Shown in pieces: positions 19,271 to 28,690 of a stretch of 64,000 nt of DNA. A program made the translations under genes and the position numbers. This DNA comes from Rhodoferax lithotrophicus. Lineage in GTDB: Bacteria; Pseudomonadota; Gammaproteobacteria; Burkholderiales; Burkholderiaceae_C. Each line of letters begins with the position of its first letter. Positions within the stretch are counted from its first letter, which is position 1. The DNA lies in the NCBI RefSeq assembly GCF_019973615.1, contig NZ_AP024238.1:930001-994000 (forward strand), read 5' to 3'. The notes below the pieces were generated by a model that was not told the DNA's origin, ran no database searches, and saw nothing but the letters and a program-made list of their open reading frames with translations.

Positions 19271-19870
19271 ATGAAAATGGTGTTGGCATCCAATAACCCC
19301 GGCAAACTGGTGGAGCTGCAGGCCATGTTTGCGCCGCTGGGCTTTGATTTGGTGACCCAGGGTAGTCTGGACATCCCCGAGGCACCCGAGCCGTATCACA
19401 CCTTCATTGAAAACGCCCTGACCAAAGCACGTCACGCTGCCCGCCACAGCGGCTTGCCCGCGGTGGCGGATGATGCTGGCCTGTGTGTGGATGCCTTTGG
19501 CGGACTGCCCGGTGTACAAACCGCGTTTTATGCCACCCAGTTTGGCTACCCCAAGAGTGATGCCAACAACGTGTGGGCTCTGCTGGAGCAGATGCAAGGT
19601 ATCAACAACCGGCGTGCCGCCATGGTCTGTACGCTGGTGGCCTTGCGTTCAGCGGAAGACCCCGAACCACTGGTGGCCGTTGGCCGGGTGGTGGGGCAGA
19701 TCACCCGTGAACCCCTCGGCAACAACGGTTTTGGTTTTGACCCGGTGATGCTCATTTCTGACTTTGGCCTCACCTTTGCCCAACTGCCGATCGAGGTGAA
19801 GAACGCCAACAGCCACCGCGGGCGCGCTGCTGCGGCCATGGTGGCCATGATGCGTGAGCGCTGGTTGTGA
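19271..19870 (+). CDS. rdgB: XTP/dITP diphosphatase (non-canonical purine NTP pyrophosphatase)
   Basis: A 199-residue HAM1/RdgB protein that removes XTP, dITP and ITP from nucleotide pools. It starts MKMVLASNNPGKLVELQAMF, and ADDAGLCVDAFGGLPGVQTAFYA and the C-terminal NSHRGRAAAAM are family signatures. The start codon directly follows a hairpin repeat, whose AGAGG lies ten bases upstream. The gene's last four bases overlap the GTG start of hemW. Confidence 0.96.
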   Translation: MKMVLASNNPGKLVELQAMFAPLGFDLVTQGSLDIPEAPEPYHTFIENALTKARHAARHSGLPAVADDAGLCVDAFGGLPGVQTAFYATQFGYPKSDANNVWALLEQMQGINNRRAAMVCTLVALRSAEDPEPLVAVGRVVGQITREPLGNNGFGFDPVMLISDFGLTFAQLPIEVKNANSHRGRAAAAMVAMMRERWL

Positions 19871-21099
19871 TCCCGATCCAGTCCGAATCATCCACGTCAG
19901 ACGAGGCTCTCAGGCCGCACGACATCCAGCACTACATGCGTGCGGGCACGCTGCAGTTGCAGACGCTGCCACCCTTGTCGCTGTATGTGCACCTGCCCTG
20001 GTGCCTGAAAAAATGCCCGTATTGCGACTTCAACTCGCATGAAATGCGCAGCCATGAGCTGCCCGAGCAAGCTTATCTGGATGCCTTGATGACTGACCTG
20101 GAAGCCGCGCTGCCGCTGATCTGGGGCCGTAGCGTCCAAACCGTGTTCATGGGGGGCGGCACTCCCAGCCTGTTTTCACCGCAAGCCATTGACCAGTTGA
20201 TTGGCGGCATCCGGGCGCGTCTCAAACTGGCGGCCAATGCCGAAATCACGCTGGAGGCCAACCCCGGCACGTTCGAGAAAGACCGCTTCAAGGCCTTTCG
20301 CGCCGCCGGGGTGACGCGCTTGTCGGTGGGCGTGCAAAGTTTCAATGATGCTTTCTTGCACACCCTTGGTCGTGTACATAATCGGGCTCAAGCGCTTGAT
20401 GCACTTGCAGAAGCAGCTACAGTTTTTGATACGTTTAATCTGGACTTGATGTACGCGCTGCCCGGCCAGACGCTGGCGCAGTTGCGCTCCGATGTGGACA
20501 CCGCGCTGTCGTTTGCGCCCCAACACCTGTCGATTTACCACCTGACCATCGAGCCCAACACGGTTTTCGCCAAATACCCACCCGCGCCGGTAGATGACGA
20601 CCTGGCGGCCGATATGCTGGACCTGATCTCGGACATGACCGCTGCCGCTGGTTTGCAGCGTTACGAAGTGTCCGCCTATGCCCAAGCTGGCCATGCCTGC
20701 CAGCACAACCTGAACTACTGGCAGTTTGGCGACTACCTGGGTATTGGTGCCGGGGCGCACAGCAAGCTCAGTTTTGCCCACCGCGTGGTGCGCCAGGTGC
20801 GCCTGCGCGACCCGGTGCGCTACATGGCGCAAGCCATGGCCGGGCACTGTGTGGCGCAAGAAAACGAGGTCAAGCGTGCCGACCTGCCGTTTGAATTCAT
20901 GCTCAATGCGTTGCGCCTGGCCGGTGGTTTTGAGCTGCCCTGGTTCACCGAGCGCACCGGTCTGCCCTTGTCCAGTATTCAAACCGCCTTGCAACAGGCT
21001 GAACAACAAGGCCTGTTGCTGCGCGAGGGGTCTCATGTGCGACCCAGCGTACGCGGATTAGACTTCTTGAACGATTTACAAGCCCTGTTTTTACGGTAA
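19867..21099 (+). CDS. hemW: HemW, radical SAM heme chaperone-like protein
   Basis: A 410-residue radical SAM protein formerly named oxygen-independent coproporphyrinogen oxidase. The Fe-S cysteines are 46, 50 and 53 (CLKKCPYC in VHLPWCLKKCPYCDFNSHE). MGGGTPSLF, EANPGTFEKDRF, VGVQSFND and LDLMYALPGQT follow in order. Start is GTG at 19867, overlapping rdgB. HemW probably delivers heme to respiratory enzymes. Odd: bases 20384-20420, encoding about residues 173-185 (AQALDALAEAAT region), closely resemble the dispersed hairpin repeat in reverse orientation and are more A/T-rich than the flanks, yet the frame and family length are kept. Confidence 0.94.
   Translation: MIPIQSESSTSDEALRPHDIQHYMRAGTLQLQTLPPLSLYVHLPWCLKKCPYCDFNSHEMRSHELPEQAYLDALMTDLEAALPLIWGRSVQTVFMGGGTPSLFSPQAIDQLIGGIRARLKLAANAEITLEANPGTFEKDRFKAFRAAGVTRLSVGVQSFNDAFLHTLGRVHNRAQALDALAEAATVFDTFNLDLMYALPGQTLAQLRSDVDTALSFAPQHLSIYHLTIEPNTVFAKYPPAPVDDDLAADMLDLISDMTAAAGLQRYEVSAYAQAGHACQHNLNYWQFGDYLGIGAGAHSKLSFAHRVVRQVRLRDPVRYMAQAMAGHCVAQENEVKRADLPFEFMLNALRLAGGFELPWFTERTGLPLSSIQTALQQAEQQGLLLREGSHVRPSVRGLDFLNDLQALFLR
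20384..20420 (-). repeat. Dispersed hairpin repeat-like segment inside hemW (copy 4)
   Basis: Read on the minus strand it begins GTAGCTGCTTCTGCAAGTGC and continues to AAGCGCTTGAGCCC. This parallels GTAGCTGCTTGCGC...AAGCGCTAGAGGCC of the intergenic copies. It is in frame in hemW. Local matches could in part be coincidental. Confidence 0.55.
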
Positions 21100-21147
21100 C
21101 GTTCAGCGCGCACACAAGAGTTCCTTGTGTTGTGACTGGAGAACAGC

Positions 21148-22737
21148 ATGTTTGACTACATCATCATCGGCGGCGGTTCGGCGGGCTGCGTGTTGGCGGG
21201 CCGTTTGTCAGAAGACCCTCACATCAACGTGGCCCTGCTGGAAGCAGGCCCGCCAGACCGCAGTGTGCTGATCCATTGCCCGGCCGGTTTGGCGGTGATG
21301 GCCAAATTTGCCTTGAACGGCTGGAATCTCAACACCGTGCCCCAACCTGGCCTGAACGGCCGCAGCGGTTACCAGCCACGTGGCAAGGTGATGGGCGGTT
21401 CCAGCTCGCTCAACGCCATGATCTACACCCGCGGCCACCCTGTGGATTACGACCGCTGGGCGGCCGAGGGCAACCCCGGCTGGTCGTATGCCGATGTGCT
21501 GCCCTATTTCAAAAAGGCCGAGCACAACGAGCGCGGTGCAGACGATTTCCATGGCACTGGCGGGCCACTCAATGTGATGGACTTGCGCAGCCCCAACCCG
21601 CTGGCCGAGCTGTTTGTGCAAGCTGGTGAGCAGGCCGGTTTCAAGCGCAACGCCGATTTCAACGGGGCCGACCAGGAAGGCGTGGGCCACTACCAGGTGA
21701 CACACAAAAACGGTGAGCGTTACAGCAGCGCCAAAGCCTATGTGACCCCCAACCTGCAGCGCCCCAATTTGCAGGTGTTCACCGGGGCGCTGACCACCCG
21801 CATTCTGTTTGAGAAAAAGCGGGCCATCGGTGTGGAGTTTGAGCACGAGGGGCAAACCAAGCAGCTCCACTGCCAGCGCGAGGTGCTGCTGTGCGCCGGG
21901 GCGATTCAGTCGCCGCAGATTTTGATGCTCTCCGGTGTCGGCCCCAAAGCCCATTTGCTGGAGCACCGTATTGCCCCCATTCATGAACTGCCCGGTGTCG
22001 GCCAGCAGCTTTCAGACCATATTGACGTGGTTCAGGTGGTGGATGCGGCCCGTGCCAAGGACACTTTTGGCGTTTCGCTCGGGGGCTCGGTCAAGCTGCT
22101 CAAGGGTGTGTTCGACTGGCGCAATCAGCGCAGCGGCATGCTTACCACCAATTTTGCCGAAGCTGGTGGCTTCATCAAGAGTGACCCGGCGCAGGCCATT
22201 CCTGACCTGCAACTGCACTTTGTGATTGGCAAACTCATCAACCATGGCCGCACCACCACGCTGGGCCACGGCTACTCCTGCCACATGTGCCTGCTGCGCC
22301 CCAAGAGCTACGGCAGCGTGCGTCTGGCCAGCAGCGACCCGCGGGCCTTGCCACTGGTTGACCCCGATTTTCTGGCCAGCCGTGACGACATGGACCGCAT
22401 GATCAAAGGCTTCAAGCTGATGCGCCACATCCTGGCCCAGCCAGCCCTGGCCCCTTTGGGCGGGCGCGAACTGGCCGCCACTGCCCAGGCCCAAACCGAT
22501 GACGAGATCGAGCAAGCCATTCGCAACCTGGCCGACACCATTTACCACCCGGTGGGCAGTTGCCGCATGGGCCCAGGCGAGATGGACGTGGTCGATGCCC
22601 AACTGCGAGTGCACGGCCTGCAAGGCCTGCGCGTGGTCGATGCCTCCATCATGCCCAGTCTGGTCGGTGGAAACACCAACGCCCCGGTGATCATGATTGC
22701 CGAGAAAGCGGCAGACATGATCAAGGCGGCGCGGTAG
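21148..22737 (+). CDS. GMC-family FAD-dependent oxidoreductase (choline/alcohol dehydrogenase-like)
   Basis: A 529-residue flavoprotein starting [21 protein letters not shown], with the FAD-binding GxGxxG at residues 8-13. [19 protein letters not shown] is GMC signature 1 and [16 protein letters not shown] is signature 2. The C-terminus [10 protein letters not shown] and [22 protein letters not shown] hold the catalytic His region and FAD contacts. Substrate is probably an alcohol. Neighbours give no clue. RBS GGAG lies eight bases before the ATG. Choline dehydrogenase is possible, but no betaine aldehyde dehydrogenase or BetI is nearby. Confidence 0.9.
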   Translation: MFDYIIIGGGSAGCVLAGRLSEDPHINVALLEAGPPDRSVLIHCPAGLAVMAKFALNGWNLNTVPQPGLNGRSGYQPRGKVMGGSSSLNAMIYTRGHPVDYDRWAAEGNPGWSYADVLPYFKKAEHNERGADDFHGTGGPLNVMDLRSPNPLAELFVQAGEQAGFKRNADFNGADQEGVGHYQVTHKNGERYSSAKAYVTPNLQRPNLQVFTGALTTRILFEKKRAIGVEFEHEGQTKQLHCQREVLLCAGAIQSPQILMLSGVGPKAHLLEHRIAPIHELPGVGQQLSDHIDVVQVVDAARAKDTFGVSLGGSVKLLKGVFDWRNQRSGMLTTNFAEAGGFIKSDPAQAIPDLQLHFVIGKLINHGRTTTLGHGYSCHMCLLRPKSYGSVRLASSDPRALPLVDPDFLASRDDMDRMIKGFKLMRHILAQPALAPLGGRELAATAQAQTDDEIEQAIRNLADTIYHPVGSCRMGPGEMDVVDAQLRVHGLQGLRVVDASIMPSLVGGNTNAPVIMIAEKAADMIKAAR

Positions 22738-23043
22738 GTTACGCGTTCGAGCTGCGCAGAATATAGAAAACGGCTTGTAGTCACCGTATCACCTGCGTCA
22801 TAAGCTATTGTTTAAATAGCGGTTATGAACATTTAAGCCGTTTCTTGCGGGCCACGCCCGTCGGCTTCAGAACAATACACGTATCCTTAAGTGCGCCAGC
22901 ACACAGACCATGGTGTCTCCCTGGCTTATGCTGATCCGCCAGGTCGGTTTTTTGGGTAAACGTCCTGGGCCGTTGAACTCACTGTGCGCAAGGCTGTGGC
23001 CACCGTTCCGGTTTGCGGCTGAATGACACCCGTCAGGGAGACC
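22738..23043. other. Intergenic region before the hybrid kinase
   Basis: About 306 bases without a gene. The first third holds a degenerate dispersed hairpin repeat (22779-22823). The rest, including GC-rich DNA around 22845-23020, shows no promoter, terminator or RNA that I can support. Confidence 0.5.
22779..22823 (-). repeat. Dispersed Comamonadaceae hairpin repeat, degenerate copy 5
   Basis: On the minus strand it reads GCTATTTAAACAATAGC, then TTATGACGCAGGTG and ends in AAGCCG. This is the layout of the other copies with a decayed right half. It lies about 42 bases after the GMC oxidoreductase stop, in the opposite orientation. Confidence 0.6.
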
Positions 23044-26000
23044 ATGACTATCCAACCCAAAACTCCGCTTATTCAACGCAAGAAGTTTGAATGGATGCTG
23101 CTGCTGATGGCACTGGCCTTGATCGGCCTGTTGATTGTTGACGTGCTGGTCAGAGAGTTTGAGCGCATTCGCAGCTCTGAGAGCGAGCGCCTGAACGTTC
23201 TGACCCATGTGATTGCCAGCGACATTCAGGAGAACCTGGCCGCCGCCAACCGGGCGCTGGCCGGCGTGATCAAGGATTACCCCGGCACGCCTGGCGACAG
23301 CCATTCGGTTGCAGAAGTGTCGCGCCGTCTGGCCGCACTGTCAGACACCATGCTGGGCATTCGCGGTGCATTGGTACTTAATGCGCAGGGCATCACCACC
23401 GCAGCGCATCGCCCGGAATTCATCGGCCAGGATTTCAGCCAGCGCGACTATTTCAAGACCGTGCGGGATCGGCCCAACCCCACTACGCTCTACCTGTCAG
23501 CCCCCTTTCAATCGGTTCAGAACGATCTGGTGGTGACGCTGGCGCGTATGGTGCCCGGCCTGAACGGTGAATTTGCCGGTTTGGTACTGGCCACGCTGGA
23601 CCCCAAGTACTTCACCAGCATTTTCAAATCTCTGGTGTATGCCCCCGATGTCTGGGCCTTTATTGACCATGGCTCGGGCCTCAAGTTGATGAACTTCCCT
23701 GAGAAACCCGGCATCAATGGCACCAATGTGGCCCAGGCGGGCTCGCTGTTCAGCCGTCATCTGCAAAGTGGGCAGGTCAGCAGCTTGCTCTCGGGCGAGG
23801 TCTTGGCTACTGGCGAGCAACGCTTGTTTGCCATGCGCAGCATGCAGCCTGCAGAACTGTTCATGGACGAAGCCCTGGTAATTGGTGTCAGCCGCCTCTT
23901 GTCTGCAATGAACGCACCCGTACAACGCCAGGCTTTAACCTATGGCTTGTTTTACTTGGTGCTGGTGTTGCTCTGCTGCAGCAGTTTGTACGGATTGCAA
24001 CGGTGGCGCAGGCAAAAAGAGGCTTTTAATATTGACCGGGAACATGACCGGTACGAAGCCAATGAACGCCTGAAAGCGGCCCAGCGACAGGCCAGCCTGG
24101 GTAACTGGGCCTGGGACATCCAACGCGATTCCCATTTCTGGTCGGAAGAAGTGTCTCGCATTTACGGGCGTGATCCGACACTGCCCCCGGCGGCTTATCC
24201 AGAAGTGAGGCAGTACTTCACTCCGGCCAGCTGGGCCCTGTTGGCTGCTGCGGTAGAGGCGGCGCAAACCACCGGAACCTCCTACGAAGTGGATGCCGAA
24301 GTGGTGCGCCCAGACGGCAGTCACCGTTGGATCACCGCCCGAGGCGAGCCCCTGCGCAACAGCGCGGGGAGCATCATCAGCCTGCAAGGCACGGTGCAAG
24401 ACATCACCGAGAAAAAACTCCTTGACATGGAGCTGGCCCAACACCGCCATCACCTGGAGGAACTGGTGCAAAGCCGCACCCTGGCGCTGGCCGGTGCGCG
24501 TGATGCGGCAGAAACGGCCAACCGTGGCAAAGCCGAGTTTCTGGCCAACATGAGCCACGAAATCCGCTCCCCGTTAAACGCCATTCTGGGCCTGGCTTAC
24601 CTGCTGGAGCAGGCGCACTTGGCGCATGATGAGCTCGACATGGTGCGCAAGATCAGAACCTCCGGACGCTCGTTGCTGGGCATCATCAATGACATTCTGG
24701 ATGTGTCGAAAATTGAAGCCGGCCACCTGGTGATCGAACAGGCCCCGTTTCGGCTGGATGACGTGATTGACAACCTGGCCGATGCCATGGGCCTGGCGGC
24801 GGGCAACAAAAACATCGAGCTGGTGATTGGCCCCCTGCCCACGGGATTGTCGATGGTGAAGGGAGATGCCTTGCGACTCGGCCAAGTGCTGAACAACCTG
24901 ACCAGCAACGCCATCAAGTTCACTGCCGTTGGCCGGGTGGTGCTGCATTGTGCGCTGTTGTCGCGTGACGATGAGCGCATCATGCTGCGTTTCAGCGTGC
25001 AGGACACTGGCATTGGCATTGCGCCCGAGTTGCAGCAGCAGGTGTTCACCGCCTTTACCCAAGCCGATAGTTCAACCACCCGGCGTTTTGGCGGTACCGG
25101 CCTGGGTTTGACCATTTGTCGTCAGCTGGTGCAGCTGATGGGCGGTGAGATTGGTTTGACCAGCACCCTGGGCCAGGGCAGCGAATTCTGGTTCACGCTA
25201 CCCCTGCAACAGATTGCCAACACCGAGTTTTCATCCCCCGACATGGTGCGTGTCGAGGCTTTGATCGCCGATGACAGCGATGTGGCTCTGCACGCCCTGA
25301 GCGCCATCGCCGAGGGTTTGGGCTGGCAGGTCAAGGCGGTGGATTCGGGGGCCGAGGTGCTGGCGCAGGTGTTGCAGCACAAGGGCGACAAGCTACCCCA
25401 TGTGGTGGTGCTGGACTGGAAAATGCCCGGCCTGGACGGGCTGGCCACGGCGCGTGCCATCCGCGAAGGTGTGGCGCAGGAAGAATGCCCCATCGTCATC
25501 ATGGCCACCGCCTATTCGGTGGCCAGTCTGGCCAGCCAGCCTGGGGCGGACCTGGTGGATGCCATTTTGAACAAACCCGTCACGGCCTCCACACTTTACA
25601 ACGCTGTTCTGGAGGCGCAGCACCGGCGCTCGGCCCATGCTGACCTGCCGCAGGCCTTGCTGCAAACCCCCAACAACGAACTGATGGGTGTGCGGGTGTT
25701 GATCGTGGATGACAGCGACATCAACCGTGAAGTGGCTCTGCGCATCCTGCGTGAGCAAGGCGCGATCGTGACCCTGGCCGAAGACGGCAAGGCGGCGCTG
25801 GACTGGTTGCTGGCCCACCCGCTGGACGTGGATCTGGTGCTGATGGACGTGCAAATGCCGGTGATGGACGGTATTGAAGCCACACGCCAACTGCGCCAAC
25901 TGCCGCAGTTCAACAACCTGCCCATCGTTGCCCTGACGGCGGGGGCCTTCAAGTCGCAACAGGACGCGGCCCGTGCCGCCGGCATGAGTGATTTCATCAG

Positions 26001-26724
26001 CAAGCCTTTTGATGTACCCGCCACGATTGCCTTGATTGCCCGTTTGCGGCGTCCTTCCCCTACCGCCCATGCCGGGGACCACCCGGTGCAAGCCAGCACG
26101 CCAGCAGGTGTGCCAGGTCAAATGGACTCGCTTTCAGTTGATCTGGCCGTGATGGATGTGGCGCAAGGTTTGTTGATCTGGAAAGATTTACCCTCTTACC
26201 GGGACTATTTACGCCGCTTTGTGAGTGCTTACGGTCAGGCCGTCGACGTGATCAATGCCAGCCTGATCATGGAGGATATGGCTGGCGCGGCGGCGTTGGC
26301 ACACAAACTCTCGGGCGTGGCGGCCAATCTGGCCTTGCCCGATACCCACCGCCTGGCGGGTGAGGCCGAACGGGTGCTGGCCAAAGGCTACGACCCTACC
26401 CTGGTGCTGGCCCGCCTTGGCATGGCACTGACACGGGTGGTGAGTGAAATCGCGCAATTTGCCCCACTGGCTGTACCCAACACCGTGGCTGACACCCCAG
26501 AGGGCTCACCGCAGGTGCTCCAGGCACGACTTACCGACTTGCTGGCGGCACTCGACACCGACAACCCGGCCCCGGCGATGCGTCTGCTGGCGATCCTGGC
26601 CAAACAGTTGCCAGCTCAGGCGCTCTCCAGCATCTCGGACAAAGTGCAGGGTTATGACTTTCGTGGCGCAGAAGCCGACACCTTTGAGCTGGCCCGTGTG
26701 CACGGCTTATCACTCAAGGAGTAG
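23044..26724 (+). CDS. Hybrid sensor histidine kinase with two receiver domains and Hpt
   Basis: The start at 23044 is chosen for GGGAG five bases upstream (1226 residues). Order: membrane segment (about 14-34), periplasmic dCache/PAS-like sensor (about 40-290), second membrane segment (about 297-317), a cytoplasmic PAS/PAC (about 345-465), HisKA with phospho-His505 in MSHEIRSPLNA, HATPase with DTGIGI and GGTGLGL, receiver 1 (Asp791 in LDWKMPG), receiver 2 (Asp935 in LMDVQMPVMDG) and a C-terminal Hpt with His1087 in AHKLSGVAAN. It thus holds a full phosphorelay. The HD-GYP regulator three bases downstream is the obvious output partner. Receiver 1 keeps its phospho-acceptor but starts with IADDSD. 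Confidence 0.93.
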   Translation: MTIQPKTPLIQRKKFEWMLLLMALALIGLLIVDVLVREFERIRSSESERLNVLTHVIASDIQENLAAANRALAGVIKDYPGTPGDSHSVAEVSRRLAALSDTMLGIRGALVLNAQGITTAAHRPEFIGQDFSQRDYFKTVRDRPNPTTLYLSAPFQSVQNDLVVTLARMVPGLNGEFAGLVLATLDPKYFTSIFKSLVYAPDVWAFIDHGSGLKLMNFPEKPGINGTNVAQAGSLFSRHLQSGQVSSLLSGEVLATGEQRLFAMRSMQPAELFMDEALVIGVSRLLSAMNAPVQRQALTYGLFYLVLVLLCCSSLYGLQRWRRQKEAFNIDREHDRYEANERLKAAQRQASLGNWAWDIQRDSHFWSEEVSRIYGRDPTLPPAAYPEVRQYFTPASWALLAAAVEAAQTTGTSYEVDAEVVRPDGSHRWITARGEPLRNSAGSIISLQGTVQDITEKKLLDMELAQHRHHLEELVQSRTLALAGARDAAETANRGKAEFLANMSHEIRSPLNAILGLAYLLEQAHLAHDELDMVRKIRTSGRSLLGIINDILDVSKIEAGHLVIEQAPFRLDDVIDNLADAMGLAAGNKNIELVIGPLPTGLSMVKGDALRLGQVLNNLTSNAIKFTAVGRVVLHCALLSRDDERIMLRFSVQDTGIGIAPELQQQVFTAFTQADSSTTRRFGGTGLGLTICRQLVQLMGGEIGLTSTLGQGSEFWFTLPLQQIANTEFSSPDMVRVEALIADDSDVALHALSAIAEGLGWQVKAVDSGAEVLAQVLQHKGDKLPHVVVLDWKMPGLDGLATARAIREGVAQEECPIVIMATAYSVASLASQPGADLVDAILNKPVTASTLYNAVLEAQHRRSAHADLPQALLQTPNNELMGVRVLIVDDSDINREVALRILREQGAIVTLAEDGKAALDWLLAHPLDVDLVLMDVQMPVMDGIEATRQLRQLPQFNNLPIVALTAGAFKSQQDAARAAGMSDFISKPFDVPATIALIARLRRPSPTAHAGDHPVQASTPAGVPGQMDSLSVDLAVMDVAQGLLIWKDLPSYRDYLRRFVSAYGQAVDVINASLIMEDMAGAAALAHKLSGVAANLALPDTHRLAGEAERVLAKGYDPTLVLARLGMALTRVVSEIAQFAPLAVPNTVADTPEGSPQVLQARLTDLLAALDTDNPAPAMRLLAILAKQLPAQALSSISDKVQGYDFRGAEADTFELARVHGLSLKE

Positions 26725-26727
26725 ACC

Positions 26728-27762
26728 ATGAGTTCTCAAACCATTCTGATCGTCGACGATGAACCCGCCAACCTGGCCCTGATGCAGACCATTCTGGCGG
26801 ACAGCTACCGCTTGGTGTTCGCGCGTAATGGTGCGGAGACGCTGGCCGCGGTCACCAAACACCAGCCCGACCTGGTGTTGCTGGATGTGGGCCTGCCCGA
26901 CATCAATGGTTACGACCTGTGCCGCAAGATCAAACAGCTCGACACCGCCCAGGGCTTACAGGTGATTTTTGTCACCAGTTTTGCCGACTCGGCCCACGAA
27001 GAAGCCGGTTTTGAAGCCGGTGGGGCCGACTACATCAGCAAACCGGTGCTGCCGCAAATTGTGCGTGCCCGGGTCAGCGCCCACCTGTCCATGGTGCGCG
27101 CCACCGTGCTGGAGCAAAGCTACCGCGATGCGATTTTGATGCTCGGCCAGGCCGGTCATTACAACGACACCGATACCGGCGCCCACATCTGGCGCATGGC
27201 CGCTTACGCCCGCTTGCTGGCCCAAGCCTGCGGCTGGGATGCCGAGCGCTGTACCCAACTGGAACTGGCCGCCCCGATGCACGACACCGGCAAAATCGGC
27301 ATACCCCAAGACATTTTGCGCAAACCCGCTCCCTTGGACGCGCAGGAGTGGGTCATCATGAAAACCCATCCGCAGATCGGGTGGGACATCTTGCAAATGA
27401 GTGCTGCACCCGTTTTCACGCTGGCCGCAGAAGTGGCCTTGCACCACCATGAGAAATGGGACGGCAGCGGCTACCCTGGGGGGCTCAAGGGTGATGCCAT
27501 TCCACAGGCTGCACGCATCGTCGCTCTGGCCGATGTGTTTGATGCCCTCAGCATGAAACGACCCTACAAGGAGCCGTGGCCATCCGCAAAAATCCGGGAC
27601 TACATCCAGGCCAGTGCCGGGGCCCATTTCGAGCCCGCTCTGGTGCATATTTTTGGCGACATCCAGCCGCAATTTCTTGACATTCAGGCCCTGTGGTCCA
27701 AGGTGGAAAGCCGTCAGCCCCTTCGTTCGCCGCCAAATAGTGACAGGCCTGGGCGGCATTAA
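26728..27762 (+). CDS. HD-GYP domain response regulator (c-di-GMP phosphodiesterase, RpfG-like)
   Basis: A 344-residue protein with an N-terminal receiver domain (Asp53 in LLDVGLPD) and a C-terminal HD-GYP domain: HDTGKIGIP with His185-Asp186, then HHEKWDGSGYPGG with Gly248-Tyr249-Pro250. Such proteins hydrolyse c-di-GMP. It starts three bases after the hybrid kinase stop with AAGGAG upstream, so the pair is one operon in which the kinase probably controls c-di-GMP breakdown. The putative antagonist is the GGDEF protein at 56114-58093. Confidence 0.94.
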   Translation: MSSQTILIVDDEPANLALMQTILADSYRLVFARNGAETLAAVTKHQPDLVLLDVGLPDINGYDLCRKIKQLDTAQGLQVIFVTSFADSAHEEAGFEAGGADYISKPVLPQIVRARVSAHLSMVRATVLEQSYRDAILMLGQAGHYNDTDTGAHIWRMAAYARLLAQACGWDAERCTQLELAAPMHDTGKIGIPQDILRKPAPLDAQEWVIMKTHPQIGWDILQMSAAPVFTLAAEVALHHHEKWDGSGYPGGLKGDAIPQAARIVALADVFDALSMKRPYKEPWPSAKIRDYIQASAGAHFEPALVHIFGDIQPQFLDIQALWSKVESRQPLRSPPNSDRPGRH

Positions 27763-27926
27763 GAAATTTTTAGCGTTTTACTAAGGGGTTTTTAGCAAGT
27801 CTTTAAGCACTATTTAGCAACGGTATCGGGGGCAAATTTCTAAACTTCTTTTCATGGTCACGGATGCATGGGGCATCTTGGACCCACAACGAAACAGGGC
27901 AGTTGTGCCCGGAAAGAAGTACCACC
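27763..27926. other. A/T-rich spacer with repeated TTTAGC words before the hemerythrin gene
   Basis: This 164-base gap has three spaced TTTAGC words (TTTTTAGCGTTTTACTA near 27767-27783, TTTTTAGCAAG near 27790, TATTTAGCAAC near 27811) at intervals of roughly 20-23 bases. The regular spacing suggests a regulator or sigma-factor site for the hemerythrin gene, but no known consensus fits. Confidence 0.3.
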
Positions 27927-28664
27927 ATGAAATTTGATTCCCGTGAAATCCAGGCTGTTGCGGCCACTCACCCCTCGCGTTTTGATCTGTATGCTGACAT
28001 CCACAAGGCCATGCGTGCCCTGATGAGCGACACCCTGCTGGCGGTCGGTCGTATGGATCCAGATGACACTGCGGAACTTGGCTCGGTCAGTGGTCGTGTG
28101 CTGGAACTGCTGGATTTTTGCGCTGCCCATGTGCGCCATGAAAACGAGTTTGTCCACCCAGCCATTGAAGCACGGGCTCCTGGTGCCAGCGCCGCACTGG
28201 CCCATGAGCATGAGAGTCATGTGCAGGACATTACCCACCTGCAGGCTACCGTCGCCAACCTGTGCCGCTTGAGTGGTGGTCAGGAAGCGGCCAGCACCGC
28301 ACGGGCGCTGTACCGCGAGCTGGCGCTGTTTGTCGGCCAGAACTTCACTCACATGCACCTTGAGGAAACTGCCCACAACACCATCCTGTGGGCACGTTAC
28401 ACCGACGCGGAGCTGCTGGAACTGCACACACGCCTAGTGAGCAGCATCGCGCCAGCCGACATGATGTACACCCTGCGCTGGATGGTGCCAGCCCAAAACC
28501 CGGCCGAACGCACCGCGCTGCTAAGCGACATGCAGGCCCACGCCCCGGCACCGGTGTTGGAGGCCGCCCTGGCGCAGGTGCGCCCGTTCCTGAGCGACCC
28601 GGACTGGGCCAAACTCGCCCGCAGCCTGGGGCTGGCACCGGTCGCGGGCTTGGTCACGGCCTGA
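27927..28664 (+). CDS. Hemerythrin HHE domain protein
   Basis: The 245-residue protein carries an HHE cation-binding four-helix bundle in its N-terminal two-thirds. Candidate iron ligands are His26 (ADIHKAMR), the HVRHENEFVHP helix with its glutamate, HEHESHVQD, and FTHMHLEETAHN. Such proteins bind O2 or NO, or act in iron handling and stress sensing. The C-terminal 80 residues are helical and unassigned. ATG 27927 is chosen because homology begins there, and AAAGAAG lies seven to eight bases upstream. It converges on the flavin split-barrel gene, with a hairpin over the two stop codons. Confidence 0.85.
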   Translation: MKFDSREIQAVAATHPSRFDLYADIHKAMRALMSDTLLAVGRMDPDDTAELGSVSGRVLELLDFCAAHVRHENEFVHPAIEARAPGASAALAHEHESHVQDITHLQATVANLCRLSGGQEAASTARALYRELALFVGQNFTHMHLEETAHNTILWARYTDAELLELHTRLVSSIAPADMMYTLRWMVPAQNPAERTALLSDMQAHAPAPVLEAALAQVRPFLSDPDWAKLARSLGLAPVAGLVTA

Positions 28665-28690
28665 AATGTCGGTGCGGCCACCTTCAGGCC
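28659..28690. terminator. Hairpin over two convergent stop codons
   Basis: The stem GGCCTGAA (28659-28666) pairs with TTCAGGCC (28683-28690) across a 16-base loop. It covers the stops of the hemerythrin gene and the convergent PPOX-GAF gene. It could act as a bidirectional terminator, but there is no T-run. Confidence 0.4.
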
